This document shows positions 24,844-33,579 of a stretch of DNA of 64,000 bases, piece after piece; position 1 is the first letter of the stretch, and each line of letters begins with the position of its first letter. The position numbers and the translations under genes were made by a program. Source of the stretch: Acidimicrobiales bacterium (GTDB lineage Bacteria > Actinomycetota > Acidimicrobiia > Acidimicrobiales > SHLQ01). The notes under the pieces were generated by a model. It worked only from the letters and a program-made list of their open reading frames with translations, had not been told where the DNA came from and did no database searches. Location of the stretch: the NCBI GenBank assembly GCA_020629635.1, contig JAHDCX010000001.1, positions 263,043-327,042 on the forward strand. Direction: 5' to 3'.

Positions 24844-27126
24844 TCAACCTGCTGTCTGTTTGCGGATGACGTTCAGCGCGCTGCCGGCCTCGAACCATTC
24901 GAGCTGGTCTTCGGAGAACGTGTGGTTGCACTTGAACTCGATCGCTTCGCCGCCGGCTTTGTGCAGCACGCAATCGACCGGCGTGTTGGGCGCGAGGTCC
25001 GCGAGACCGGTGATCGAGATGGTGTCGCCCTCTTCGATCGCCAACCAGAAGTCGCTGTCGGCGAACGTGAGTGCGAGTACGCCCTGCTTCTTCAGGTTCG
25101 TCTCGTGAATGCGAGCGAACGACTTGGCGAACACGGCGAGGCAACCACGGAAACGGGGCTCCATTGCGGCGTGTTCGCGGCTCGATCCTTCGCCAACGTT
25201 CTCTTCGCCGATGAACACCCAGTTGATGCCTTGCTCATGCAGGCTCTTGGCGATGGCCGGGTACGACTTGGTCTGTCCGTCGCTCGGGTCGAGGGCGAGC
25301 TCGGACTCGCCGGTGTAGGCGTTCACGACGCCGAGGTACAGGTTGCCGGAGATGTTCTCGAGGTGTCCCCGATACTTGAGCCACGGGCCGGCCATGGAGA
25401 TGTGGTCGGTGGTGACCTTGCCCATGCCCTTGCCGAGGATCGGAAGCTCGAGGTAGTCGTTGCCGTCCCATGCCGGGAACGGCGTGAGGAGCTGCAACCG
25501 GTCCGAGGTCGGGGCGACGACGACATCGATGTCGGAGCCGTCGTCGGGCGGTGCGATGAACATCGAGGTTCCGTCCTCGAACCCGCCTGACGGCAATTCG
25601 ATCGGGTCACTGACGTTGAGCGACACCTGCTCGCCAGCGTCGTTCGTGAGCGTGTCGGTCTTTGGGTCGAAGTCGAGCGTGCCCGCCAGGGCCAAGGCGA
25701 CAACGGTCTCGGGGGAGGTGACGAATGCGAGGGTGGCGCCGTCGCCGTCGTTGCGCTTCGGGAAGTTGCGGTTGTAGCTGGTCACGATGCTGTTGGCCGT
25801 GCCCTCGACGCCCTCTCGGTCGTCGCGCTTCCACTGTCCGATGCAGGGCCCGCAGGCGTTGGCGAGCACGACGCCGCCGATGGCTTCGAGGTCCTGAAGG
25901 AACCCGTCACGTTGGATGGTGCGCATCGTGGCCTCAGACCCCGGGGTCACCATGAACGGGACCTTTGCCTTCAGGCCCTTTGCGGCGGCGTCTCGGGCGA
26001 TCGAGGCTGCTCGACTGATGTCCTCGTAGGAGGAGTTCGTGCACGATCCGACGAGCGCGGCAGAGATGTCGACGGGCCAGCTGTTCTCGCGAGCCTCGGC
26101 GCCGAGTTCGGAGAGCGGGCGGGCGAGGTCGGGGGTGTGCGGGCCATTGATGAGGGGCTCGAGCGTGTCGAGGTCGATTTCGATCAGCTGATCGAAGTAC
26201 TCACCGGGGTTTGCGTAGACCTCGTCGTCGGCCCGGAGATGGTGTGCCACCGCACGTGCGGCGTCGTCGATCTCTTCGCGGCCCGTGGCCTTGAGATAGC
26301 GGCTCGTGGCGTCGTCGTAGGCGAAGATCGACGTCGTCGCCCCGATTTCGGCGCCCATGTTGCAGATCGTGGCCTTGCCGGTTGCCGAGAGACTCTCGGC
26401 GCCCGGACCGAAGTACTCGACGATTGCGCCGGTGCCGCCCTTGACGGTGAGGATTTCGGCGACCTTGAGAATGACGTCCTTCGGGGCAGCCCAACCGGAC
26501 AGCTCACCGGTGAGCTTGACGCCGATGGCCTTGGGCCAGCGCACGTTCCAGGCGAAACCGGTCATGACGTCGACGGCGTCTGCGCCACCGACACCGACGG
26601 CGATCATGCCGAGGCCGCCCGCGTTGGGCGTGTGGCTGTCGGTGCCGAGCATCATGCCGCCCGGAAACGCGTAGTTCTCGAGGACGACCTGGTGGATGAT
26701 GCCCGAGCCCGGGGCCCAGAAGCCGCCGCCGTACTTGGCGCTCACGGACTCGAGGAAGTCGTAGACCTCCTTGTTGGTGTCGACGGCGGCGAGCAGGTCG
26801 GTCTTGCCGTCGACGCGCGCTTGGATGAGGTGGTCGCAGTGAGTGGTCGTTGGCACGGCTGTCTTGTCGAGGCCGGCCGTCATGAACTGGAGCCAGGCCA
26901 TCTGGGCGGTGGCGTCCTGCATTGCGACGCGGTCCGGGCGAAGGTCGGTGTAGCTGACGCCTCGATCCATCCCGCCCGTCTCCGGATCGTCGAGGTGGTT
27001 GATGAGGATCTTCTCCGTGAGGGTCAGCGCCCGTCCGAGCCGCTCTCTCCCGATCGCCAGCCGCTCGTCGAGGGTGGCGTAGACCTCATTGATGAGTTCG
27101 ATCGGGGTGTTGGCGAAGACGGCCAT
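24844..27126 (-). CDS. acn: Aconitate hydratase
   Basis: Isomerises citrate to isocitrate with a [4Fe-4S] cluster. 760 residues, the length of the mitochondrial-type aconitase rather than the 890-residue AcnA. Seen: TDSHTPNAGGLGM, VGSCTNSSYED with cluster Cys, ANACGPCIGQW with the other two cluster Cys, and the swivelling domain with NVGEGSSREHAAMEPRF. The ATG at 27126 has AGGAG seven bases upstream. It heads a probable acn-lysR unit. Confidence 0.97.
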   Translation of the reverse strand: MAVFANTPIELINEVYATLDERLAIGRERLGRALTLTEKILINHLDDPETGGMDRGVSYTDLRPDRVAMQDATAQMAWLQFMTAGLDKTAVPTTTHCDHLIQARVDGKTDLLAAVDTNKEVYDFLESVSAKYGGGFWAPGSGIIHQVVLENYAFPGGMMLGTDSHTPNAGGLGMIAVGVGGADAVDVMTGFAWNVRWPKAIGVKLTGELSGWAAPKDVILKVAEILTVKGGTGAIVEYFGPGAESLSATGKATICNMGAEIGATTSIFAYDDATSRYLKATGREEIDDAARAVAHHLRADDEVYANPGEYFDQLIEIDLDTLEPLINGPHTPDLARPLSELGAEARENSWPVDISAALVGSCTNSSYEDISRAASIARDAAAKGLKAKVPFMVTPGSEATMRTIQRDGFLQDLEAIGGVVLANACGPCIGQWKRDDREGVEGTANSIVTSYNRNFPKRNDGDGATLAFVTSPETVVALALAGTLDFDPKTDTLTNDAGEQVSLNVSDPIELPSGGFEDGTSMFIAPPDDGSDIDVVVAPTSDRLQLLTPFPAWDGNDYLELPILGKGMGKVTTDHISMAGPWLKYRGHLENISGNLYLGVVNAYTGESELALDPSDGQTKSYPAIAKSLHEQGINWVFIGEENVGEGSSREHAAMEPRFRGCLAVFAKSFARIHETNLKKQGVLALTFADSDFWLAIEEGDTISITGLADLAPNTPVDCVLHKAGGEAIEFKCNHTFSEDQLEWFEAGSALNVIRKQTAG

Positions 27127-27265
27127 TCGTGACTCCTGTTGCGCGTGGCGTGACGTGGTGCGAAACCGTTTCGAGGTTATCGGTCCTGACGGGTGCAGAT
27201 CTGGAATCGTGATGAGGTTCACAGGCGCGACTCAACGCCGAAGGGGTCTCGCCGACGGGATTCGT

Positions 27266-27841
27266 ATGGCCCGATTGCCCGAAATGCTCCTCGCGTTCGC
27301 GGTGTTGGTCGCGTTGGCGACGCTCGTCGCCTGCGGGGAGTCAGAACTTCCTCAAGACGATGCCGTGGCCATCCTGGAGCTGGACGGGTTCAGCAATGCC
27401 GAGGCGACGTGCATGGTCGACACCCTCGTTCTCGCCGACGAGTTGGATGCGGTCGATCCGAGACGCTCGATGAACGATCGGGAACGTCTCGCCGTGCAGT
27501 CCGCCCGAAGCCGGTGCCAGTCCGTCGAAGCGCTGGGGGTCGACACCACGGACACCTTGCCGCCCGATGTCGTCGTGCCCGAAGACGATCTCGAGGCGGT
27601 TGTCAGCGGCGCGGTCAAATTCGCCTGGGATGAGGGCGGGTTCCCGGTCGAGCTCGCACCGGAGGCTGAGCGCATCGAGCTGGCCGTCGAGCGGTTGCTG
27701 TCGCTCGGCAGAGACGACGCGGCCGCCCGATGTATCGTCGATCGCCTGGTGAGCGGTGATGCGCTCTGGCTGGCCGAGGACCCGGAGTTCGGCCTGATGT
27801 CGAGCCCATTGGAGGCCGCGGCGGTGGCCAGCTGCATCTGA
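27266..27841 (+). CDS. Putative lipoprotein
   Basis: 191 residues starting at the ATG at 27266, giving a compact lipoprotein signal (MARLPEMLLAFAVLVALAT then the lipobox LVAC). The alternative ATG at 27212 adds 18 residues. The mature part is acidic and has two similar halves, each with a Cys after a short helix (AEATCMVDTLVLADELD and AARCIVDRLVSGDAL), suggesting an internal duplication. I do not recognise the family. It is divergent from acn and convergent with the acyltransferase gene. Confidence 0.7.
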   Translation: MARLPEMLLAFAVLVALATLVACGESELPQDDAVAILELDGFSNAEATCMVDTLVLADELDAVDPRRSMNDRERLAVQSARSRCQSVEALGVDTTDTLPPDVVVPEDDLEAVVSGAVKFAWDEGGFPVELAPEAERIELAVERLLSLGRDDAAARCIVDRLVSGDALWLAEDPEFGLMSSPLEAAAVASCI

Positions 27842-27848
27842 CGTTGGT

Positions 27849-28889
27849 TCAGGGCCAGCGTCGGCGGGGTCCTTTGCGGCGCGGTCGATCAGCGTCGAGC
27901 TCCCAGACCCGCCGCCACGATGCCGTGACGGGCCCCGTGAGAGGTGGCGTCTCCTCGGCATGGGCTCGGGTGCGGGCGTCGAACCAGTTGGTCATGGCTT
28001 CGTCGGCGAGCTCGGCAACCCGTCTTTCGATGCGTTCGTTGAACCGGCGGGCATCTTCGCCGTCGGCGGCCCAAAGCGGTTCGCCGAACGTGATCGTCGT
28101 GCGGGCGGGGGTCGGCCGGCTCGCACCCTTGCGGAGAATGCGGCCTGTGCCCTCGATGTGCACCGGGACGACGGGACGCCCGGACTTCTTTGCGATGAAC
28201 GCTGCGCCGCCGCGGAACGGCTGACCCCAACCGTCAGGGCTGCGGCCACCTTCGGGAAACACGACCATCGACCAGCCCTCTTCGAGGAGGTCGCGGGCGA
28301 GGTCGGTCGAGTCCCGCGAAACCCGCCTCCGGTCGATCGGGATCGCGCCAATGACCAGCGCCGAAAGCGCCCCGGTGACCCGCGTCCCGAAGAAATAGTC
28401 GGCGGCCGCACCAACAACTGCCCGATGTCGCCACGGGGTCGGAAGCGCGGAGAGCAGCAACGGCGTATCGACGTGGCTGTGGTGGTTGGCGGCGAAAATC
28501 GCCGGCCCATCGAGCCCATCGAGTCGATCGAGGCCGCGACGTGTTGGCTGCGCAAGCCCGGTCATCACCGGTCGGACCATGGTCTCCATCAAGACCGCAC
28601 GGGTGCGGCGCGCCGGCTCTGTGCGGGCCCAATCCGTGGGAAAGTCGGTTCCGGTCGACCCGGCTTTCTCGGGAACGGCAACGGTCTGGGGAATGGTTGG
28701 CGCGGTGTACGGAAACGGCAGCCCCTGAAGGGGACGGCGCAGGCGGCCAACCGCAGGGATGTCCGTCCCGGCGAGACGCCGTGCCAGTCGTTGACGAGCG
28801 GCACGCATGCGCTCATCCGGTGCGGCCCGCCCATCACCAGGGCGCCCCCCGAACACCGTCCGAGCCGAATCGCTGAACGAGTTCGTCAT
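27849..28889 (-). CDS. PlsC-type lysophospholipid acyltransferase
   Basis: 346 residues. Seen: FAANHHSHVDTPLLL, the HX4D catalytic motif (about residue 158), and VVFPEGGRSPDGWGQ, the substrate-binding EGxRS-like motif, followed by GGAAFIAKKSGRPVVPVHI. It would acylate a lysophosphatidate or another alcohol using acyl-CoA or acyl-ACP. The ATG lies in a four-base ATGA overlap with the upstream DUF2088 gene, so it is the last gene of a coupled three-gene operon with the acyl reductase-HAD fusion. An unusual N-terminal extension of about 100 residues is Arg-rich. Confidence 0.85.
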   Translation of the reverse strand: MTNSFSDSARTVFGGRPGDGRAAPDERMRAARQRLARRLAGTDIPAVGRLRRPLQGLPFPYTAPTIPQTVAVPEKAGSTGTDFPTDWARTEPARRTRAVLMETMVRPVMTGLAQPTRRGLDRLDGLDGPAIFAANHHSHVDTPLLLSALPTPWRHRAVVGAAADYFFGTRVTGALSALVIGAIPIDRRRVSRDSTDLARDLLEEGWSMVVFPEGGRSPDGWGQPFRGGAAFIAKKSGRPVVPVHIEGTGRILRKGASRPTPARTTITFGEPLWAADGEDARRFNERIERRVAELADEAMTNWFDARTRAHAEETPPLTGPVTASWRRVWELDADRPRRKGPRRRWP

Positions 28890-30493
28890 GTCACGTCCGC
28901 CATGAGCATCGGCGGGTTGTGGAAGTGGGTGATCGTCGGCTGTGGACCGACGGTGTCGGACGCCATTTCGAGTGCGTCCTGCATGGTGGATGCGGGCCGG
29001 AATCCGAGCCGCCGCACGGCCTTGGGGTCGCCGCCGACGATGATGACCTGGCCGACGTGTTCCATGCCGTGGCTGCCCCAGTACCACATGTAGAAAGGGT
29101 GCACGCCGTGGTAGGCGTAGCTCGTGCGGTACAGGTGCTTGTACCACTCGTCTTCGGCGTACTGCTTCTCGTACTTCTTCTCGATCTCGACCGGGTCGGT
29201 CGTCTCGGCGAGGACCTGCTCGAAGAAGTCGATGTAGCTGGGGTGATGCACCGGGTGGAAGTCCCACTTGGTGGGGTGGCTCATGATGACGACGCCGCCC
29301 TCACGGACCAGTGGCTTGCCCCGGTAGAGGTTGAAGAAGTAGCCGAGCCCGAGGACCATCACGAGGATTGGATTCATCACGGAGTTCACGTTGTAGGGGC
29401 TGATGTATGGGAGCCCCATCGTCAGGATGTCGGTCTGACCCTCGACCGGGACGAGATGTTGCGCGTACGTGTTCTCCGTCGTCACTTTGTGAACGGCTTC
29501 GATTTCGCCCGCTTGCACCGAGGTGAGTTCGTACGGTGCCTGCCAGCCGTGGAAGATCCGACGCTTGGCCGAACACGTCAGGTACCGCATGCCGCCTTGC
29601 ATCGCGAGAAACTGCATGCGATCACGGCTGGTCCATTCCCACTCGCGCTTCTGGAGCATCGAGAGCGGCCCGGTCTCGCCAAAGGTGTTGTTGTTGATCG
29701 TCGTCTCGATCTGGAAGATCTTGATCCCGGCGTTGCGGATCACGTCGCCCTGGCGCCAGTTCTTCGTGTGCAGCTCGGAGTTGGACGGGTCCATGAAGGA
29801 CTTCGAGTTGCGCATCGTCGCGACGTTGTGGTGATGGCGCAGCCCGACATAGCCGGACAGGCCCGTTGCGGTGCTCTTGTGGCCCCCGTCCATCGACACG
29901 AGGTTGATGTTGACGTAGACGGTCAGGTCGCTCTCGACCGCCCGGGTCGACAGGACGACCTCTTCGCCGTGGTTGGTCGTGCCGAGATGCGTCATGCCCT
30001 CGGGATCCTCGGCGTCGTGGTTGTAGAGCCGTCCCGACGGCGAGAACGCGTCGTAGACCCGGTCGCCGACCGCGTGGCGGAGCTCGTCTTCGGTCATGCG
30101 ACGGTGGAGGGCGAGTGCCGCAATGATGTGCACGTCGTCGACGCCGACCTCGGCCGCGATGTCCAGGACGGCCTCGATGATGCGTTGACGGATGTCGGGG
30201 CGGCGCATCGGCGGGAGGGGCAGGCTGATGTCGTCGAAGGCGATCGTCAGCTTCATGCCCTTGAACATGAGCGCCCGCAGGGGTTCGGACTCGATGGGGT
30301 TGTCGAGCGCGTCTCGGATCGCGCCATCGGGGTCTTCGAGACCTCGGAGCGGCTCTGCGGGATAGATGACCCGTGATCGACCGGGCGGGAGCTTCTCCAT
30401 CCGGAAGCCTTCGCCGTGGTGGAACAGGATCGGTGGGGTCGACGCGTCAACGTCGAGCACGAGGCCGGGTCGAGGGGCTTTGCGTGGGCTCAC
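28886..30493 (-). CDS. DUF2088 / LarA N-domain-like protein
   Basis: 535 residues. The N-terminal half resembles the LarA (lactate racemase) N-terminal fold: KLTIAFDDISLPLPPMRRPDIRQ, the His region HIIAALALHRRMTEDEL, and YNHDAEDPEGMTHLGTT. The C-terminal part is not LarA-like in any motif I know and is rich in aromatic residues (YRTSYAYHGVHPFYMWYWG). LarA uses a nickel-pincer cofactor; no larB, larC or larE is nearby. GTG start at 30493, four bases after the acyl reductase-HAD stop. The product may act on a lipid intermediate, but this is inferred only from its operon. Confidence 0.7.
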   Translation of the reverse strand: MSPRKAPRPGLVLDVDASTPPILFHHGEGFRMEKLPPGRSRVIYPAEPLRGLEDPDGAIRDALDNPIESEPLRALMFKGMKLTIAFDDISLPLPPMRRPDIRQRIIEAVLDIAAEVGVDDVHIIAALALHRRMTEDELRHAVGDRVYDAFSPSGRLYNHDAEDPEGMTHLGTTNHGEEVVLSTRAVESDLTVYVNINLVSMDGGHKSTATGLSGYVGLRHHHNVATMRNSKSFMDPSNSELHTKNWRQGDVIRNAGIKIFQIETTINNNTFGETGPLSMLQKREWEWTSRDRMQFLAMQGGMRYLTCSAKRRIFHGWQAPYELTSVQAGEIEAVHKVTTENTYAQHLVPVEGQTDILTMGLPYISPYNVNSVMNPILVMVLGLGYFFNLYRGKPLVREGGVVIMSHPTKWDFHPVHHPSYIDFFEQVLAETTDPVEIEKKYEKQYAEDEWYKHLYRTSYAYHGVHPFYMWYWGSHGMEHVGQVIIVGGDPKAVRRLGFRPASTMQDALEMASDTVGPQPTITHFHNPPMLMADVT

Positions 30494-30497
30494 AGAA

Positions 30498-32903
30498 TCA
30501 CCGTCGGGTCTTCTCGGGGGCGCGACCGGGCGCTCGGTTGAGGGCGCGGGTCAGCATCGGTTCGGATCGTGCTCCCGTACGGGGAGCGATGGGCAACGGA
30601 CGTCCGGGTGCGCCGGACTGTTTGTCGAAGTGTTCGACCAGCCAGCCTCGCTTGCGCGCAATTGCGGCGAGCTTCGTTTCGGGGTTGACCGCAACGGGGA
30701 AGCCCACCGCCTCGAGCATCGGCAGATCTGAGCTCGAATCGGCGTAGGCGACCGATTCACGAAGGTCGATGTCATTGGCGGTGGCGTAGTCGACCAGTGC
30801 CTGGAATCGGTTCTCGGCGGTGGGCGGCACCGACGTCATTCCTCCGGTCATGCGCCCGTTGGCCCGGCCCATTTCGGCCGAGATGACGTGATCGAACAAC
30901 GGGGCGAGGGGTTCGACGACGAAGTCGAGGGCCCCGGTGATCAATACTGTTCGGTGTCCGGCTGCACGATGCGCCCGGACCCTTCTGATTGCTGCGGGGA
31001 ACGCCTTGGACAGCAGGTAGTCCGACAGCAACTCGACGGCGTCGGTCTCGATCTGTTCGATCGGCGCGCCTCGGTAGTTGCGATAGAAGCTCCGAAGGAA
31101 GTCGCTGCGGTCCGTGCGGTCGAGGGCGAGCCAGCCCGGGCCCTGTGCCAGCGCCTTGGCCGCAAACAGCACCCGTTCGCCGGGCGGGAGTCGGCGCGTC
31201 GCGAGCCACGCATAGCTCGTCACGACGTTGGAGGCGATGAGCGTGTTCTCGAGGTCGAACGCGGCCATCTGTCGCTCGGGAGCAAGGACCTGCCCGCGAA
31301 GACGGGTCGCCCGTGACGGGCCGACCTTCTTGCCCGGCGTGGTCTTTGCTCGCGCCTGGCGCACGACCGACGGCAGGTGAATGCCCTGGACGTAGTGCTT
31401 CCAGTCGATCGCCCGCGGATCGAAGCCGAACGCCTCCTGGTCCTCGGGGGACAACTCGTCCCACATGCCCAGCAGGTTCTCGAGCCCGTAGAGGGCCTCG
31501 CATTCGGCATAGGCGCCGTAGAGCTCGACGTACCCGAAGGCTTGGTCGAGGAGTTCCTTGCGTGATTGAAGCCGCATGGCGGCCTCAGCCGCCCGGCCCC
31601 GGAGCGGCAGCTTCTCGAGCACGGCGTCGGCGCGTTCGAGTGACGTGCGGGCGCGAGCGAGCTGACCTTCGACTCGGCCACGCCCCGGGAAACGCCAAGC
31701 GGCAACGGCAATCGGCTGACCGAGTTCGTCGTAGATCGGGTTGGCGGTGAAGAACTCTTCGGCGTAGTCGACGAGATTCTTGTACCGAAGCGGGTTTGCC
31801 GTACCGGAGGCGACCTGGGTGACGTCGGGGCCGTCCTCTTTGGGTCCGCGAGCGGCGACCGCCACGATCGCGGCGACGACCATGTCGACGGGGATGACGT
31901 CGACCACGCCCTCCGGAACGCCCGGGAACTCCGAGAGCAGGCCGCGGGCGTACGAGATGATGACGGGTTCGGCCATACGGAACCCGCGGATCCAACCCGG
32001 CCGAGGTTCGGTCCACGCAGACTCGATGATCGACGGCCGTACGATCGAGACGGGGATGTCGCCACGGGTTTCGACGAGCGCAAGTTCTCCCAGAGCCTTT
32101 GTGTAGGCGTAGGCGTCGGGGAAACCGAGCGATGAGGCACGCGCCCGCCCGTTCGCCACCATCTGATCGGTCACCCAGGCCTGGCGGAGCGACTCGGTCT
32201 TGGCGGCGAGCGCAGGGGTGCCGACGGCGCCGAGTTCGCGCCGGGCTTCGGCGCGGAACTGCTCGAGCCGTTCGGGCTGGCGGCTCGCGTTTTCCTCGTC
32301 GAGGCGTGACCGACGAGCGGCCTCGACCTCGCGTCGCCAATCGACCGATACGAAATACGGACTCTCGTCGGGCAGCTGCTCTGGCGCCGAGCCTCGTCGG
32401 CTGCCTGCGACGTAACAGGTGGAGACCGCCACGATGTGCGGGCTCACGCCGTGATCGTTGCAGAGGTTGGCGATACGTTGCGGGCCGAGCAGGTTCACCT
32501 CGACGGCGGTGTCGAGCGGCGAATCGAACGACACGGTTGCCGCGGAGTGGATGATCACGTCAGCAGACAAGAACAGCTCGAGGTCATCGCCGGACAGGCC
32601 GAGGCCGTCGGTGCCGACGTCGCCGGCGACAGCGGTCACTCGCTCGGCAGCCATCGCGTCGAACTCGGCCTTGCCCATCTCCTCGCGAATGCGGTCGAAG
32701 GCGTCGTTCTTCAATACGTCGCGCGTGACTCGTGCTTGTGCGCCGCGACGCCCCGGCCGGACGAGCAGCACGAGTTCGCATCCGGGCACGCTCCGGACCA
32801 GGCGCTCGATGAGGGCCGTGCCCAAGAATCCGGTCGAACCGGTGACGGCGATGCGCTTGCCCGCCAGAACCTCTGCGATCACAGAGCGCAGTTCTAGCAC
32901 CAC
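30498..32903 (-). CDS. Fatty acyl-CoA reductase-like SDR fused to HAD-IB phosphatase
   Basis: 801 residues, two enzymes in one chain. Residues 15 to about 390 form an extended SDR of the fatty acyl reductase / thioester-reductase type: nucleotide motif TGSTGFLG, HSAATVSFD, and the catalytic Tyr-Lys in YAYTKALGE. From about residue 546 comes a HAD-IB domain: AFDLENTLIAS (nucleophile Asp, with Glu at the usual second Asp), TVLITGALDF, and AYADSSSDLPML. The GTG at 32903 is preferred because TAGAGC lies eight bases upstream. First gene of the operon with the DUF2088 protein and PlsC. Reduction plus dephosphorylation plus acylation suggests a lipid pathway, possibly wax or ether-type; this is inference. 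Confidence 0.82.
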   Translation of the reverse strand: MVLELRSVIAEVLAGKRIAVTGSTGFLGTALIERLVRSVPGCELVLLVRPGRRGAQARVTRDVLKNDAFDRIREEMGKAEFDAMAAERVTAVAGDVGTDGLGLSGDDLELFLSADVIIHSAATVSFDSPLDTAVEVNLLGPQRIANLCNDHGVSPHIVAVSTCYVAGSRRGSAPEQLPDESPYFVSVDWRREVEAARRSRLDEENASRQPERLEQFRAEARRELGAVGTPALAAKTESLRQAWVTDQMVANGRARASSLGFPDAYAYTKALGELALVETRGDIPVSIVRPSIIESAWTEPRPGWIRGFRMAEPVIISYARGLLSEFPGVPEGVVDVIPVDMVVAAIVAVAARGPKEDGPDVTQVASGTANPLRYKNLVDYAEEFFTANPIYDELGQPIAVAAWRFPGRGRVEGQLARARTSLERADAVLEKLPLRGRAAEAAMRLQSRKELLDQAFGYVELYGAYAECEALYGLENLLGMWDELSPEDQEAFGFDPRAIDWKHYVQGIHLPSVVRQARAKTTPGKKVGPSRATRLRGQVLAPERQMAAFDLENTLIASNVVTSYAWLATRRLPPGERVLFAAKALAQGPGWLALDRTDRSDFLRSFYRNYRGAPIEQIETDAVELLSDYLLSKAFPAAIRRVRAHRAAGHRTVLITGALDFVVEPLAPLFDHVISAEMGRANGRMTGGMTSVPPTAENRFQALVDYATANDIDLRESVAYADSSSDLPMLEAVGFPVAVNPETKLAAIARKRGWLVEHFDKQSGAPGRPLPIAPRTGARSEPMLTRALNRAPGRAPEKTRR

Positions 32904-32914
32904 TCGGTCGGGCT

Positions 32915-32928
32915 CTACCAATTGGTAG
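32915..32928. promoter_or_regulatory. 14-bp palindrome, probable TetR operator
   Basis: CTACCAATTGGTAG is a perfect palindrome between the divergent acyl reductase-HAD and tetR genes. It overlaps the minus-strand -10-like TAGAGC (32912-32917) and supplies TTGGTA at the -35 distance from the tetR -10. TetR repressors typically bind such a site to control both promoters. Confidence 0.75.
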
Positions 32929-32946
32929 GGGAGACGTCCGTCTCGC

Positions 32947-32952
32947 TACGAT
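32947..32952 (+). promoter_or_regulatory. -10 element, leaderless tetR promoter
   Basis: TACGAT is eight bases before the GTG at 32961. Confidence 0.5.
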
Positions 32953-32960
32953 CGGTCGCC

Positions 32961-33569
32961 GTGAGCACCCGTCAGCGCATTCTCGACACGGCGCTCGACT
33001 CGTTCGGAACCGACGGCGTCGACGGCACCTCGCTCGACGCTCTCGCTCGGACGCTCGGCCTGCGCAAGCAGTCGATTCTCTACTACTATCCCTCCAAGGC
33101 TGCGCTGTTCGAGGCCGTCGTCGACGAAGCCGCCGCCCGTTTCGCCGAAGCGCTCGACGAGGTCGTCATCGATGCCACTGACGTCTGGGAGCAGGTCGAA
33201 GGCACCGTCCGCGTCGTCTTCCGGATGGCGACGCAGCGACCAGCGTTGCTCGGCCTGCTGCGAGAGGCGAGTCGTCCGGGCTCGAGCGTGGCGGTACAAC
33301 TCACCGGACGACTGGCTGGTCACATCGACGCCGCCCGCCACTCACTCGAGATCGCCCTCAAGGAAGGGCGTGTCGCTGGCGAAGACGCCCGGCTGCTGCT
33401 GTTCTCGCTGTACTCCACGATCATGGGCGTGGCGACCGAGGTCGAGGTGCTGAGGGCGATGGGGGTCGAACCGAGCCTGCGAACGCTGGCACAACGGCGA
33501 GCGGAGTTGCTCCGGTTTCTCCGTGCGGCCCTGAATCCCTCGACCGAAAGGTCCTTCGCCGCCAGCTAG
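32961..33569 (+). CDS. TetR-family transcriptional regulator
   Basis: 202 residues. The N-terminal HTH is canonical: TRQRILDTALDSFGTDGVDGTSLDALARTLG then KQSILYYYPSKAALF. The C-terminal ligand domain is typical helical TetR. Divergent from the acyl reductase-HAD operon with a perfect palindrome between them, so it most likely represses that operon and itself in response to a lipid or acyl-CoA. The GTG at 32961 fits the leaderless -10. Its TAG stop is also the start of the next gene's -10 hexamer. Confidence 0.92.
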   Translation: MSTRQRILDTALDSFGTDGVDGTSLDALARTLGLRKQSILYYYPSKAALFEAVVDEAAARFAEALDEVVIDATDVWEQVEGTVRVVFRMATQRPALLGLLREASRPGSSVAVQLTGRLAGHIDAARHSLEIALKEGRVAGEDARLLLFSLYSTIMGVATEVEVLRAMGVEPSLRTLAQRRAELLRFLRAALNPSTERSFAAS

Positions 33570-33572
33570 CGT
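33567..33572 (+). promoter_or_regulatory. -10 element overlapping the tetR stop codon
   Basis: TAGCGT begins with the TAG stop of tetR and is seven bases before the ATG at 33580. Confidence 0.5.
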
Positions 33573-33579
33573 CAACGAC

